Counted from the first letter of the stretch, positions 45,280 to 54,679 are shown. The stretch is DNA of 64,000 bases from Roseovarius salinarum (GCF_002834145.1 NZ_PHNT01000001.1:62001-126000), one strand, 5' to 3'. Notes: generated from the sequence alone by a model not told the origin. Program-made: numbers and translations.

Positions 45280-45957
45280 ATGAAAATCGGCATTCTGCAG
45301 ACCGGCCACGCGCCCGACGCCGCACGGGAAAAGCTGGGTGACTACGATGCCATGTTCGCACGCCTGCTGGACGGGCACGGCTTCACCTTCGACACCTACA
45401 ACGTCGTGGACGGCGAGTTTCCCGACGGCCCGCAGGCCGCCGATGGCTGGCTGATCACCGGGTCCAGGCACGGCGCCTACGAGGACCACCCGTGGATCCC
45501 GCCGCTGGAGCGGTTCATCCGCGAGGTCCACGGCACCGGGCAGCCGATGGTGGGCGTGTGCTTTGGCCACCAGATCATCGCGCAGGCGATGGGCGGCACC
45601 GTCGAGAAATATTCCGGTGGCTGGTCCGTGGGCCGCCAGACCTACGAGATCGAGGGGCGCGAGATGGCGCTCAACGCCTGGCACCAGGACCAGATCACCG
45701 TCCTGCCAGAGGGTGCCCGGATCGTGGGCCACAACGATTTCTGCGCCTACGCCGCGCTGCTCTACGACGACCGGATCTACACCGTGCAGCCGCATCCCGA
45801 GTTCACCGCCGATATGATCGACACGCTGATCCGTCACCGCGGCGCGGGGATTGTTCCCGAGGCGCAGTTGCGCGACGCGGCCGCGCAGCTCGACGCACCA
45901 ACCGAGGGCGGCACCATCGGCGAGCGCATCGCCGATTTCTTCAAGCGGAGGGCATGA
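45280..45957 (+). CDS. Class I glutamine amidotransferase, probable gamma-glutamyl hydrolase
   Basis: 225 residues. The triad is Cys94 (GVCFGHQII), His172 and Glu174 (QPHPEF). The fold is GATase1 of the GuaA-like branch without a synthetase domain. In this setting between two gamma-glutamyl ligases it may release glutamate from a gamma-glutamylated acid, the role of PuuD in E. coli, although PuuD is of a different C26 branch. It overlaps the next gene by four bases (ATGA). Confidence 0.88.
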   Translation: MKIGILQTGHAPDAAREKLGDYDAMFARLLDGHGFTFDTYNVVDGEFPDGPQAADGWLITGSRHGAYEDHPWIPPLERFIREVHGTGQPMVGVCFGHQIIAQAMGGTVEKYSGGWSVGRQTYEIEGREMALNAWHQDQITVLPEGARIVGHNDFCAYAALLYDDRIYTVQPHPEFTADMIDTLIRHRGAGIVPEAQLRDAAAQLDAPTEGGTIGERIADFFKRRA

Positions 45958-47315
45958 TGGCCGACTGGAAGGACAATCTGCCCGACGCGGCGCGCAGCTA
46001 CCTCGAGGGGCGACGTCTGGACGAGGTCGAATGCATCATCGCCGACCTGCCCGGCATTGCCCGCGGCAAGGCCATGCCGGCCAGCAAGTTCGCCCGGCAG
46101 GGGCATTTCCACCTGCCGGACTCGATCTTCTTCCAGACGATCACCGGAGACTGGGCCGAGGCCGCGTCGGACGAAGGGTTCATCGAACGCGACATGATCC
46201 TGACGCCGGACATGGCCACGGCGACCGCCGCGCCCTGGACGGGCGACTGGACGCTGCAGGTCATCCACAACGCGACCGACCGCGAGGGCACGCCGATCCC
46301 GTTCTGTCCGCGCAACGTGCTCAAGCGGGTGGTGAACCTCTACCACGACCGCGGGCTGAAGCCGGTGGTCGCGCCCGAGATGGAATTCTTTCTCGTGGCG
46401 CGCAACACCGACCCGGCGCAGGAGATCGAGCCGATGATGGGCCGCTCGGGCCGGCCGGCGGCGGCCCGGCAGGCCTATTCCATGACGGCCGTTGACGAAT
46501 ACGGCCCCGTGATCGACGACATCTACGACTTCGCCGAGGCGCAGGGCTTCGAGATCGACGGCATCACGCAGGAGGGCGGCGCAGGCCAGGTCGAGATCAA
46601 CCTGCGCCACGGCAACCCCGTCAAGCTGGCCGACGAGGTGTTCTACTTCAAGCGGCTGATCCGCGAGGCCGCGATGCGCCACGACTGCTTTGCCACCTTC
46701 ATGGCCAAGCCGATCGAGGAGGAACCCGGCAGTTCGATGCACCTCCATCACTCGCTGATGGACCTCGAGAGCGGTCAGAACGTCTTTGCCGGCCCGCAGG
46801 GGGGCGAGACGGACATGTTCTACCATTTCATCGGCGGGCTGCAGCGGCACCTGCCCTCGGCGATCGCGGTGTTCGCGCCCTACGTCAATTCGTACCGTCG
46901 CTACGTCAAGGACAATGCGGCGCCCATCAACCTGGCCTGGGCGCGCGACAACCGCACCACCGGCATCCGCATCCCGCTGTCGCCGCCCGAGTCGCGCCGG
47001 GTGGAGAACCGCCTGGCGGGCATGGACTGCAACCCCTACCTCGGGATCGCGGCGAGCCTGGCCTGCGGCCTTCTCGGGCTGACCGAACAGATCCGGCCCG
47101 AACCGCAATTCAAGGGTGATGCCTACGCCGGCGAGGCCGATATCCCCCGCGGGCTGGGCATCGCGCTCGACCAGTTCGACGCGGCCCACGCGCTGCACGG
47201 GTTGCTGGGGCCGGAATTCGCGCGCGTCTATTCCATCGTCAAGCGGACCGAGTACGACGAGTTCCTGCAGGTGATCTCGCCGTGGGAGCGCGAACACCTG
47301 CTGCTCAACGTCTGA
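45954..47315 (+). CDS. Glutamine synthetase-like gamma-glutamyl-amine ligase (copy 2, PuuA-like)
   Basis: 453 residues. It starts with an N-terminal beta-grasp domain (VECIIADLPGIARGKAMPAS) and the catalytic domain has VVAPEMEFFLV, GAGQVEINLRHG, SMHLHHSL, YVNSYRRYVKD and RRVENRLAGMDCNPYLG. It resembles gamma-glutamylputrescine synthetase (PuuA) more than assimilatory GlnA. Start at ATG 45954, or at ATG 45957 immediately after it; GCGGAGGGC precedes both. Confidence 0.9.
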   Translation: MMADWKDNLPDAARSYLEGRRLDEVECIIADLPGIARGKAMPASKFARQGHFHLPDSIFFQTITGDWAEAASDEGFIERDMILTPDMATATAAPWTGDWTLQVIHNATDREGTPIPFCPRNVLKRVVNLYHDRGLKPVVAPEMEFFLVARNTDPAQEIEPMMGRSGRPAAARQAYSMTAVDEYGPVIDDIYDFAEAQGFEIDGITQEGGAGQVEINLRHGNPVKLADEVFYFKRLIREAAMRHDCFATFMAKPIEEEPGSSMHLHHSLMDLESGQNVFAGPQGGETDMFYHFIGGLQRHLPSAIAVFAPYVNSYRRYVKDNAAPINLAWARDNRTTGIRIPLSPPESRRVENRLAGMDCNPYLGIAASLACGLLGLTEQIRPEPQFKGDAYAGEADIPRGLGIALDQFDAAHALHGLLGPEFARVYSIVKRTEYDEFLQVISPWEREHLLLNV

Positions 47316-47383
47316 ACCGGCGTTTCGGCCGCGCCCCGGCGCCGCGCGGCCTACGGCGAGGAAATCCGGAGCAAGAAGAAGAG

Positions 47384-48688
47384 ATGGACCTGCTCTACGC
47401 CAACGATCGCCCCGGCGAATACCCCGACAGCTGGTATGCCGCCACCGTGACGCCCCCCGCCCCCCGCCAGCCGCTGCGGGGCGAGGCGCGGGCAGACGTC
47501 TGCGTGGTGGGCGCGGGGTATACGGGGCTTTCGGCGGCGCTGCACCTGGCAGAGCGGGGTCACGATGTCGTGGTGGTCGAGGCGCACCGCGCTGGCTTCG
47601 GTGCCTCGGGGCGCAACGGCGGTCAGCTGGGCACCGGCCAGCGGATGGAGCAGGAAAGCCTGGAACGGCTCGTCGGCCCCGACGATGCCGCCAAGCTCTG
47701 GGCTCTGGCCGAGGAGGCCAAGGCGCTGGTGCGCGACCTGGTGGCACGCCACGCCATCGACTGCCGCCTGACCGATGGCATCGCGCACGCCTGTTTCAAC
47801 CGCGGCGAGGCGGCCGAGGAACATGCGCACGCGGATTTCCTGGCCGACCGCTACGGCTATGACAGGATCCGCAAGCTCGACACCGAAGCGCTGGCCGCGC
47901 TGTGCCCCTCGCCCGCCTATCGCGGCGGCACGCTGGACATGGGCGCGGGTCACCTGCACCCCCTGGCCTATGCCCTGGGGCTGGCGCGCGCGGCCGAGAC
48001 GGCGGGCGCGCGGATCCACGAGGGCACGCGCGTGCATGACATCGACCACGGCACACCGGCCGTGGTGCACACCGACGGCGGCCGGGTTCGGGCCGACCAC
48101 GTCATCCTGGCCTGCAACGGCTACCTCGGCGGCCTCGAGGGCCGCGTGGCCGAGCGGGTGATGCCCATCAACAACTTCATTGCCGCCACCGAGCCGCTCG
48201 GCGCCGAGGTGTCACGTGTGCTGACCCGCGACATCGCCGTGGCCGACAGCAAGTTCGTCATCAACTACTTCCGGCTCAGCGACGACGGCCGGCTCCTGTT
48301 CGGCGGCGGCGAAAGCTACGGCTACCGGTTCCCGCGTGACATCGCGGCGACCGTGCGCAAGCCCATGCTGAAGATATTCCCGCACCTGTCGGAGGCGCGC
48401 ATCGATTACGCCTGGGGCGGAACGCTGGCGATCACGATGAAGCGGATGCCCTTCCTCGCGCGGCTGGCGACGAACGTGTTGTCGGCCTCGGGGTATTCGG
48501 GGCACGGCGTGGGCACCGCGACGCATGCCGGCAAGCTGATGGCCGACGCGATCGGCGGTGCGGCCGAAGGCTTCGACACGCTCGCGCGGGTGCCCGCACC
48601 CGCGTTCCCCGGCGGGCGGGCGCTGCGCACGCCCTTGCTGGTGCTGGCGATGACATGGTTCGCGCTGCGCGACCGGCTCGGTCACTAG
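47384..48688 (+). CDS. FAD-dependent amine oxidoreductase, PuuB-like
   Basis: 434 residues of the DAO family. It begins with the aromatic N-terminal segment typical of gamma-glutamylputrescine oxidase (PDSWYAATV), then the FAD motif CVVGAGYTGLSAALHLAERG and GFGASGRNGGQ, and ends with SGYSGHGVGTATHAGKLMAD, also typical. It would oxidise the gamma-glutamylated amine to an aldehyde, releasing ammonia and hydrogen peroxide. No aldehyde dehydrogenase lies in the cluster. A strong terminator follows. Confidence 0.9.
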   Translation: MDLLYANDRPGEYPDSWYAATVTPPAPRQPLRGEARADVCVVGAGYTGLSAALHLAERGHDVVVVEAHRAGFGASGRNGGQLGTGQRMEQESLERLVGPDDAAKLWALAEEAKALVRDLVARHAIDCRLTDGIAHACFNRGEAAEEHAHADFLADRYGYDRIRKLDTEALAALCPSPAYRGGTLDMGAGHLHPLAYALGLARAAETAGARIHEGTRVHDIDHGTPAVVHTDGGRVRADHVILACNGYLGGLEGRVAERVMPINNFIAATEPLGAEVSRVLTRDIAVADSKFVINYFRLSDDGRLLFGGGESYGYRFPRDIAATVRKPMLKIFPHLSEARIDYAWGGTLAITMKRMPFLARLATNVLSASGYSGHGVGTATHAGKLMADAIGGAAEGFDTLARVPAPAFPGGRALRTPLLVLAMTWFALRDRLGH

Positions 48689-48712
48689 ATCCGACACGGA
48701 TGCCACGATTTG

Positions 48713-48742
48713 ATGCCGCGGTCCGTAGCCGCGGCATTTTTT
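48713..48742 (+). terminator. Strong intrinsic terminator after the PuuB-like gene
   Basis: ATGCCGCGG (48713-48721) pairs with CCGCGGCAT (48729-48737) over a 7-base loop, followed by six T. It closes the gamma-glutamyl cluster. Confidence 0.9.
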
Positions 48743-48773
48743 CATGGATTTCATACTTCGGACATATTAGTCC

Positions 48774-48810
48774 TTCAGGAAAGCCGAAAGCGAGTTTCAG
48801 GAAAGCCGAA
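48774..48810 (+). repeat. Two direct copies of a 15-base repeat before the DegT-type gene
   Basis: TTCAGGAAAGCCGAA occurs at 48774-48788 and 48796-48810, a 22-base period. The second copy ends three bases before ATG 48814 and holds the only purine-rich ribosome-binding-like stretch (CAGGAAA). Either a slipped duplication of the leader or a regulatory repeat. Confidence 0.65.
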
Positions 48811-48813
48811 GAC

Positions 48814-50025
48814 ATGACGCCCACCCCCAATGTCTACGACGCCGAACCGATCCCCGAGGCCGCGCGCGCGGAAATCGACTGCATGCTGCAATCGGGCGAC
48901 CTGTTCCGTTACACCGCGCCCGAGAACGCGCCGGTCACCCTGCTGGAGCGGGAGTTCGCCGAGGCCCTCGGCAGCCGCTACGCGCTGGCGGTGTCGTCCT
49001 GCTCGGCCGCGTTGTTCCTGTCGCTCAAGGCGCTGGGGCTGCCGCGCGACGCGCGGGTCCTGATCCCGGGCTTCACCTTCGCGGCGGTGCCGTCCTCGGT
49101 GGTGCACGCCGATTGCGTGCCGGTGCTGTGCGAGGTTGGCGACAATTACCGCATCGACCTGGCCGATTTCGAGGCACGGCTCGACGACGGCATCCATGCC
49201 GTCATCATCAGCCACATGCGCGGCCACACCAGCGACATGGACGCGATCATGGGCCTGTGCGACCAACGCGGGATCCCCGTCATCGAGGACGCCGCCCATT
49301 CGCTGGGCACCAGATGGCATGGGCGCAACATCGGAACCATCGGGCGCGTGGGGTGCTTCAGCTTCCAGTCCTACAAGCTTGTGAACGCGGGCGAAGGCGG
49401 GATCATGATCACCGACGACGCCGAGCTGGTCGCGCGCGCGGTCATCATGTCGGGCGCCTACGAGCACAACTGGCGCAAGCACTTCACCGGCGACGACGCC
49501 GCGCTGGATGCCGCCTTCGGGCGCTGGCAGAACCGGCTGCCGCTCTACAATCTGAGGATGAACAACCTGTCGGCGGCGATCATCCGGCCCCAGCTGGCCG
49601 AGATCCCGCGCCGCGTGCGCGACGGCCGCGCCAACCACGACTACGTGGCCGACCGGCTCAACGCCTCGCCCTGGCTGCATGTGCCGGCGAAGCTGGGCCC
49701 GGAAGAGCGCGCGCCGGACTCGATCCAGTTCAACCTGGTGGGCCTGTCCGAGGACGAAACCCGCGCCTTCGCGGCCGCCGCCGCCGAGCGCGGCACCAAG
49801 GTGCAGGTGTTCGGCCTGTCGGCCGACAACGCGCGCGCCTTCTGGAACTGGAAATTCATCCCCGGCGGCACGCCGGAGCTGCCCAGGACCCGCGCCATGC
49901 TGATGAAGGCCTGCGATGCCCGCCTGCCCGCCCGGCTGACACGGCCCGAGCTGGACACGATCGCCGACGCGCTGATCATGGCCGCCGAGGACGTGATGGG
50001 CCAGCCGCGCGCCTACGGCACCTGA
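48814..50025 (+). CDS. DegT/DnrJ/EryC1-type PLP aminotransferase
   Basis: 403 residues. The PLP lysine is Lys188 in GCFSFQSYKLVNAGEGG and the cofactor Asp is in VIEDAAHSLGT (Asp159). Such enzymes usually transaminate nucleotide-linked ketosugars, but no sugar genes are nearby and some members act on small amines or keto compounds. It lies after a terminator, so it has its own promoter. It is convergent with the DUF2235 gene. Substrate unknown. Confidence 0.88.
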   Translation: MTPTPNVYDAEPIPEAARAEIDCMLQSGDLFRYTAPENAPVTLLEREFAEALGSRYALAVSSCSAALFLSLKALGLPRDARVLIPGFTFAAVPSSVVHADCVPVLCEVGDNYRIDLADFEARLDDGIHAVIISHMRGHTSDMDAIMGLCDQRGIPVIEDAAHSLGTRWHGRNIGTIGRVGCFSFQSYKLVNAGEGGIMITDDAELVARAVIMSGAYEHNWRKHFTGDDAALDAAFGRWQNRLPLYNLRMNNLSAAIIRPQLAEIPRRVRDGRANHDYVADRLNASPWLHVPAKLGPEERAPDSIQFNLVGLSEDETRAFAAAAAERGTKVQVFGLSADNARAFWNWKFIPGGTPELPRTRAMLMKACDARLPARLTRPELDTIADALIMAAEDVMGQPRAYGT

Positions 50026-50042
50026 CACCGGCCGGGGGCCGG

Positions 50043-51098
50043 TCAGACGGCGGCCTCCAGCCCCGGCACCTCGCGGTGTGCAACGGTGTGGTGCAGCCGT
50101 TCCGACGGATCCTGCCCCATCACGCGCGCCCGGCGCAGCCAGAAGATCTTGCCCCACCCGCGCCAGGTTCCCACCGACGGCGCGTCCGGGTCGGTCACGT
50201 AACGCGCGCGCCAGCCCTCGGGCAGGCGCAGGCCGCATTCCTCGGACCGCTCCAGCATCCAGACAAGCGGGATATTGGCCAGCGGGCGGGCCGGTTCGAA
50301 CCCGGAAAGCTGGCCGCCCACGTCGCCGTGCGTGCCGCGGAACCACACCTGCTCCACCCGGCCGTTGAAGTCCGGCGGGCAATCCCAGAGCACCGGTTCG
50401 AAGACCTGTCGCGTCTCGTCCAGCCCCAGCGCGTGGAACCCGTGGCAGATCGTCGGGCCAAGGCGGTGGTTGTGGAAGGCGTGCGCCTTTTCCGTCCAGC
50501 GCCAGGCCACCGGCAGGCGCAGCCCCAGCGCCTTCACCGTGTCCCACACGCCCACCATCTCCACGGGCGCGGCCTCGTGGCAATAGGCGCGCCGGAACGC
50601 CTTGGCCGCCGGGCTTCCGGCCGTGGCCTGGTAATGGCGATAGGCAAACCGCACGTTGCGTTCCGTCGCGTGCTCGGCGCGCAGCAGGCCGACCCGGTCG
50701 ATCACCCCCGCAAGCGAACGCACCGCGTAGGCGCCGCGCGAATACCCCAGCAGGAAGATCATGTCGCCCGCCCGGTAGCGGCTGGCGAGATACCCGTAGG
50801 CCCGCCGGATCTGCCGGTTCAGCCCGCGGCCCGCGATCACGTCGGGTGTCGAGCGCCAGTCCTGCCACTGCAGGCCGGCCTCGTAGTAGACCGACAGGTC
50901 GGTGCCGGCCGTTTCCGAGATCAGCTTGTAGGCCAGCCCGGCGTTGCTTTCGCAGCCCGGCTCCAGCGAGGACATGGTTCCGTCGAGGACCAGCACATGG
51001 GTGACCTGCCCGCGGGCGTGCGTGAAGCTGCTGCGTCGGCGGCGCGTGCTCGGCCGGAAGAGGCTCCGGAGCGTTCTAGTCCACTGCGGCCATCGCAT
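50043..51098 (-). CDS. DUF2235 alpha/beta-hydrolase-like protein
   Basis: 351 residues. The domain has VLVLDGTMSSLEPG at its start, the nucleophile elbow LLGYSRGAYAVRSLAG (Ser120), VGVWDTVKALG with a probable catalytic Asp, and QVWFRGTHGDVGG with His, as in DUF2235 proteins and Tle1-type phospholipase effectors. No type VI secretion genes are present and there is no signal peptide. The basic N-terminal 25 residues are atypical. Its first 23 bases overlap the 3' end of the CoxL-like gene. Confidence 0.87.
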   Translation of the reverse strand: MRWPQWTRTLRSLFRPSTRRRRSSFTHARGQVTHVLVLDGTMSSLEPGCESNAGLAYKLISETAGTDLSVYYEAGLQWQDWRSTPDVIAGRGLNRQIRRAYGYLASRYRAGDMIFLLGYSRGAYAVRSLAGVIDRVGLLRAEHATERNVRFAYRHYQATAGSPAAKAFRRAYCHEAAPVEMVGVWDTVKALGLRLPVAWRWTEKAHAFHNHRLGPTICHGFHALGLDETRQVFEPVLWDCPPDFNGRVEQVWFRGTHGDVGGQLSGFEPARPLANIPLVWMLERSEECGLRLPEGWRARYVTDPDAPSVGTWRGWGKIFWLRRARVMGQDPSERLHHTVAHREVPGLEAAV

Positions 51099-53373
51099 CG
51101 GTCAGCATCTTCCATACGCGGTGCGGCGTGAACGGCATGTCCGCCTGCCGGACGCCGCGCGCCCGGAGCGCATCGGCCACGGCGTTGGCGGTGGCGGCCA
51201 TGGCGCCCACGGTTCCCGCCTCGCCGCAGCCCTTCATGCCCATCACGTTGGCCGTCGAGGGCACCGGTTCGGTCTCGAAGGTGATCATGGGGACATCCTG
51301 CGCCCGCGGCATCGCGTAGTCCATGAAACTCGCCGTGAGCAGCTGGCCATCCTCGTCGTGGGCCACGCGTTCGGTCAGCGCCTGCCCGATGCCCTGCACC
51401 ACGCCGCCGTGCACCTGCCCGGCCACCAGCATCGGATTGATCATGTTGCCGAAATCGTCGACCACCGTGTAGCGGTCAAGCGTGACCTGCCCGGTCTCGG
51501 GGTCCACCTCCACCTCGGCGACATGTGCGCCGTTGGGATACGACCGCCCCGGCAGCGTGTCCGTTTCCTCGTGCACCAAAAGGTCGGTGCGGCCGTCCGC
51601 GCGGGCCATCTCGGCGGCCTCAAGCAGCGTGGGCGTCATGTTCGAGCCCGGCGCGCGGAAGGTCGTGTCGTCGAACGACACCGCGCCCGCGTCCACGCCC
51701 ATCTTCTCGGCGAGGTAGGGCGTGAAGGCCTCGACCATCGTCGCGATCGTCGCCAGCGTGGCGTTGTTCTGTGTGGTGACCGAGCGCGATCCGCCCGTGC
51801 CGCCGCCCTTGGCAATCGCATCGCTGTCGCCCTGGACCACGCGGATCCGGTCCACGGGAATGCCCGTCTGGTCCGACAGGAACTGCGCGTAAACGCTTTC
51901 GTGGCCCTGCCCGTTGCTCTGCGTGCCCACGAAGATGGAGGCGGTTCCGTCGTCGTTGAATTCGACCTTCGTTGTCTCGGTCGGGTTCCCCAGGATCGCC
52001 TCGATGTAATAGCACAGGCCGATCCCGCGCAGGCACCCGCGCGCGGCGCTCGCGTCGCGCCGGGCCGCGAAGCCCGCCCGGTCCGCGGCACGCTCGGCAT
52101 GATCCAGCACGCGGGCGAAATCGCCCACGTCATAGGTCTCGCCCGTGGCGGAGTCGTAGGGGAACCTGTCCCGCGGAATGAAGTTGCGGCGGCGCAGCTC
52201 CCACGGGTCCACATCCAGCTCGCGCGCGGCGTGGTCCATCAGCCGCTCGAGGGCATAGATCGCTTCGGGCCGGCCGGCGCCGCGGTAGGCGTCGACCTGC
52301 GTCGTATTGGTGAAGAAGCCCTCGACGTGCTGGTGGACGGTCCGGATGTCGTAGACGCCCGGCAGCACCTTGGAAAAGAACACCGTCTGGATCATCTGCG
52401 CGGCGGCGCTGTTGTAGGCCCCGAGGTTGCAGCGCGTGTCCACGCGGTAGGCGGTGATCCGGTGTTCGGCGTCGAAAGCCATCGCGACCTCGTGCTCCAG
52501 GTCGCGACCGGCATTGTCCGACAGCATGGATTCGCCGCGCTCGGCCATCCAGTGCACCGGACGGCCCAGCGCGCGGGCGGCATGACCGACCAGGAAGGTC
52601 TCCGGGTAGGCCATCGCCTTCATGCCGAAGCCGCCTCCCACGTCCGGCGTGGTCACGCGGATGTCGCCCGCGTCCATGTTCAGGATGCGCGCGGCGTTGC
52701 TCTTGGTGCCCCAGACCCCCTGCCCGTTGACCGCGATGTGCAGCCGGCCGTCCTGCATCTCGGCGTAGCTGCCGCGCGGCTCCATCGAGTTGGCGATGAT
52801 CCGGTTGTCGTGCAGCGGCATGCGCACGACGTGCGCGGCCTCGGCGAAGGCCGCCGCGCAGGCGTCCTCGTCACCCAGCGCCCAGTCGAAGGCGCGGTTC
52901 TCCGGCGCCTCCTCGTGCAGCGGCTCGCCCCCCGGCGCCAGGTCCATGTGCGCCGGCAGCTCGTCGTAGTCCATCTCGATCAACTCGGCGGCGTCCTTGG
53001 CCTGCGCGAGCGTCTCGGCCACGACCATCGCCACCGCCTCGCCCACGAAACGCAGCCGGTCCTCGGCCAGCAGCGGCCGGCGCGGGGCCGCGCCCTTGGT
53101 GCCGTCGCGGTTGTCGACCACCGCCGCGCCAAGCCCCTCGGTCACCCCGGCGCGTGCCAGATCCTCCGCGGTCAGCACCAGGTGCACGCCGGGCGCCGCG
53201 CGCGCCTCGGACGCGTCGAGCGTCGTCAGCCGCGCGTGCCCCACGGGCGCGCGCACCACATGGGCATGCAGCGCGCCCTCCGGCGCGATGTCGTCAAGGT
53301 ATCGACCGTGGCCCGTCAGGAACCGGATGTCCTCGGTGCGCACGGCCGGCTGGGCCCGGCCGAATTTTTCCAT
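51076..53373 (-). CDS. Molybdenum hydroxylase large subunit (CoxL-like, form II)
   Basis: 765 residues of the xanthine oxidase family. It binds molybdopterin cytosine dinucleotide (GGGFGMK at about 246-252) and has the catalytic Glu718 in GCGEAGTVG. The active-site loop is AYRGAGR (362-368), the form II sequence, not AYRCSFR of true CO dehydrogenase, so CO oxidation is unlikely; aldehyde or purine-like substrates are more likely. The iron-sulfur (CoxS) and FAD (CoxM) partner subunits are not in the window, and ODC follows upstream. It may work with subunits coded elsewhere. Confidence 0.9.
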   Translation of the reverse strand: MEKFGRAQPAVRTEDIRFLTGHGRYLDDIAPEGALHAHVVRAPVGHARLTTLDASEARAAPGVHLVLTAEDLARAGVTEGLGAAVVDNRDGTKGAAPRRPLLAEDRLRFVGEAVAMVVAETLAQAKDAAELIEMDYDELPAHMDLAPGGEPLHEEAPENRAFDWALGDEDACAAAFAEAAHVVRMPLHDNRIIANSMEPRGSYAEMQDGRLHIAVNGQGVWGTKSNAARILNMDAGDIRVTTPDVGGGFGMKAMAYPETFLVGHAARALGRPVHWMAERGESMLSDNAGRDLEHEVAMAFDAEHRITAYRVDTRCNLGAYNSAAAQMIQTVFFSKVLPGVYDIRTVHQHVEGFFTNTTQVDAYRGAGRPEAIYALERLMDHAARELDVDPWELRRRNFIPRDRFPYDSATGETYDVGDFARVLDHAERAADRAGFAARRDASAARGCLRGIGLCYYIEAILGNPTETTKVEFNDDGTASIFVGTQSNGQGHESVYAQFLSDQTGIPVDRIRVVQGDSDAIAKGGGTGGSRSVTTQNNATLATIATMVEAFTPYLAEKMGVDAGAVSFDDTTFRAPGSNMTPTLLEAAEMARADGRTDLLVHEETDTLPGRSYPNGAHVAEVEVDPETGQVTLDRYTVVDDFGNMINPMLVAGQVHGGVVQGIGQALTERVAHDEDGQLLTASFMDYAMPRAQDVPMITFETEPVPSTANVMGMKGCGEAGTVGAMAATANAVADALRARGVRQADMPFTPHRVWKMLTDAMAAVD

Positions 53374-53445
53374 GGTCTGTCCCCTCGCACGTCCGCTTTC
53401 GACGGCGAGCCTAATCCGCCGCGCGCCAGTGTCCAGACCAAGTTG

Positions 53446-54573
53446 TCACAGCCTGTCCACCGTCACCGGCCCCTGCGGGCGATACCCGTTGAACCCGGTG
53501 GCCAGGCTCCGGGCGTAGGCGCCCATGCCCGAGAACAGCACGTAATCGCCTTCGGCCACGTCCCCGGGCAGCGACAACGGCCCGGGCAGCCGGTCGAGGC
53601 TGTCGCACGTCGGCCCGAAGACCGTGCGCGGCGCGGCCGTGCCGGACCGGGGCGTGCCGTCGGGCGCCAGCACGCGGAAACGGCCGGGCGCGCCCACGTC
53701 GCGCGCCTCGGCCAAGGCACCGTAGATCCCGTCGTTGAGAAACAGCGCCCCGCACTCCCGCACGGCCTTGACGCGCGTGGCCAACACGACCGCCTCGGCC
53801 ACCATCGCGCGGCCCGGCTCGCAGACCAGCGCCGGGGGATGCGCGCCGAAGGCGCGTCCCGTCTCGGCCGAGACCCGCGCGAAGATGCGTTCGAGGTCGG
53901 GCGCGTCACCCGACCGATGCGCGGCGAAGCCGCCGCCAACGTTGAGCCGCGCGATCCGCACGCCGGCCGTGCGCGCCACATCCGCACACGCGTTGATGTA
54001 ACTCGCCCAGGCGTCCGGGTCGGCGCATTGCGTGCCGGGGTGGAACGTCATGGCCGGGGTGAAGCCGCGCGCGGCCACCTCGGCCAGCAGGACGGCCGCG
54101 GCCCCGGGCCCCGCGCCGAACTTGTCGCCGAAATCATAGGCCGCGCCCGCGACCGGCAGCGCCAGGCGCACCGCGATCTCGGTGCCCGGGTCCAGCCCCT
54201 CAAGCTTGTCCAGTTCCGCCCGGCAATCGACGGACCACGAGGCGACACCGTGCGCCCGCGCTGCCGCGATCTCGTCGCGCGAGCGCACCGGGTTGTTGTA
54301 GTGCAGCGCCGCGTCCGGGCAGGCCGCGCGGACGGCCGCCATCTCGGCCGGGCTTGCCACGTCGAAGGCACGCACGCCGGCGGCCACGAGGTTGTCCAGC
54401 ACCGCCGGCTCCGGGTTGGCCTTGACCGCGTATGTGACGAGGCCGTCGAACCCCTGCATGAACCGCCGCGCCGTGGCCTGAAGGACGGCCGGGCTGAAAT
54501 AGAGCGTGGCCGCGTCGGGCCGGGCGCGCCGAAGGTGGGTCGCCGGGTCGGGCCAGGTGGGGATCTCGCGCAT
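53446..54573 (-). CDS. Ornithine decarboxylase-like enzyme, PLP fold type III
   Basis: 375 residues. The alanine racemase-like barrel has the PLP lysine Lys51 (YAVKANPEP), HPGTQC and LNVGGGFAAH for phosphate binding, and the C-terminal domain supplies GPTCDSLD with Cys323, the residue that acts across the dimer in eukaryotic-type ODC. It converts ornithine (or lysine) to putrescine (cadaverine). Divergent from an Lrp regulator (106-base gap), which may control it. Confidence 0.9.
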   Translation of the reverse strand: MREIPTWPDPATHLRRARPDAATLYFSPAVLQATARRFMQGFDGLVTYAVKANPEPAVLDNLVAAGVRAFDVASPAEMAAVRAACPDAALHYNNPVRSRDEIAAARAHGVASWSVDCRAELDKLEGLDPGTEIAVRLALPVAGAAYDFGDKFGAGPGAAAVLLAEVAARGFTPAMTFHPGTQCADPDAWASYINACADVARTAGVRIARLNVGGGFAAHRSGDAPDLERIFARVSAETGRAFGAHPPALVCEPGRAMVAEAVVLATRVKAVRECGALFLNDGIYGALAEARDVGAPGRFRVLAPDGTPRSGTAAPRTVFGPTCDSLDRLPGPLSLPGDVAEGDYVLFSGMGAYARSLATGFNGYRPQGPVTVDRL

Positions 54574-54643
54574 TGTGATGCCTCGTTGCTCGTTTTCCTC
54601 AAGCTTGCCAACAATGAGCGTCGATTCCGCGTGGCATTTCGGC

Positions 54644-54649
54644 TATACT
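54644..54649 (+). promoter_or_regulatory. Probable -10 element of the Lrp-family gene
   Basis: TATACT lies 31 bases before ATG 54680. No matching -35 is seen at the right distance, so this may be an activator-dependent promoter. Confidence 0.35.
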
Positions 54650-54679
54650 GCCCGCCAGTTTCGGCGCATCGCAGGGTCA

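Noticed and set aside
54574..54679. speF-type leader RNA upstream of the ornithine decarboxylase-like gene
   Set aside because: The divergent gap is only 106 bases and lacks the long structured leader of that class.
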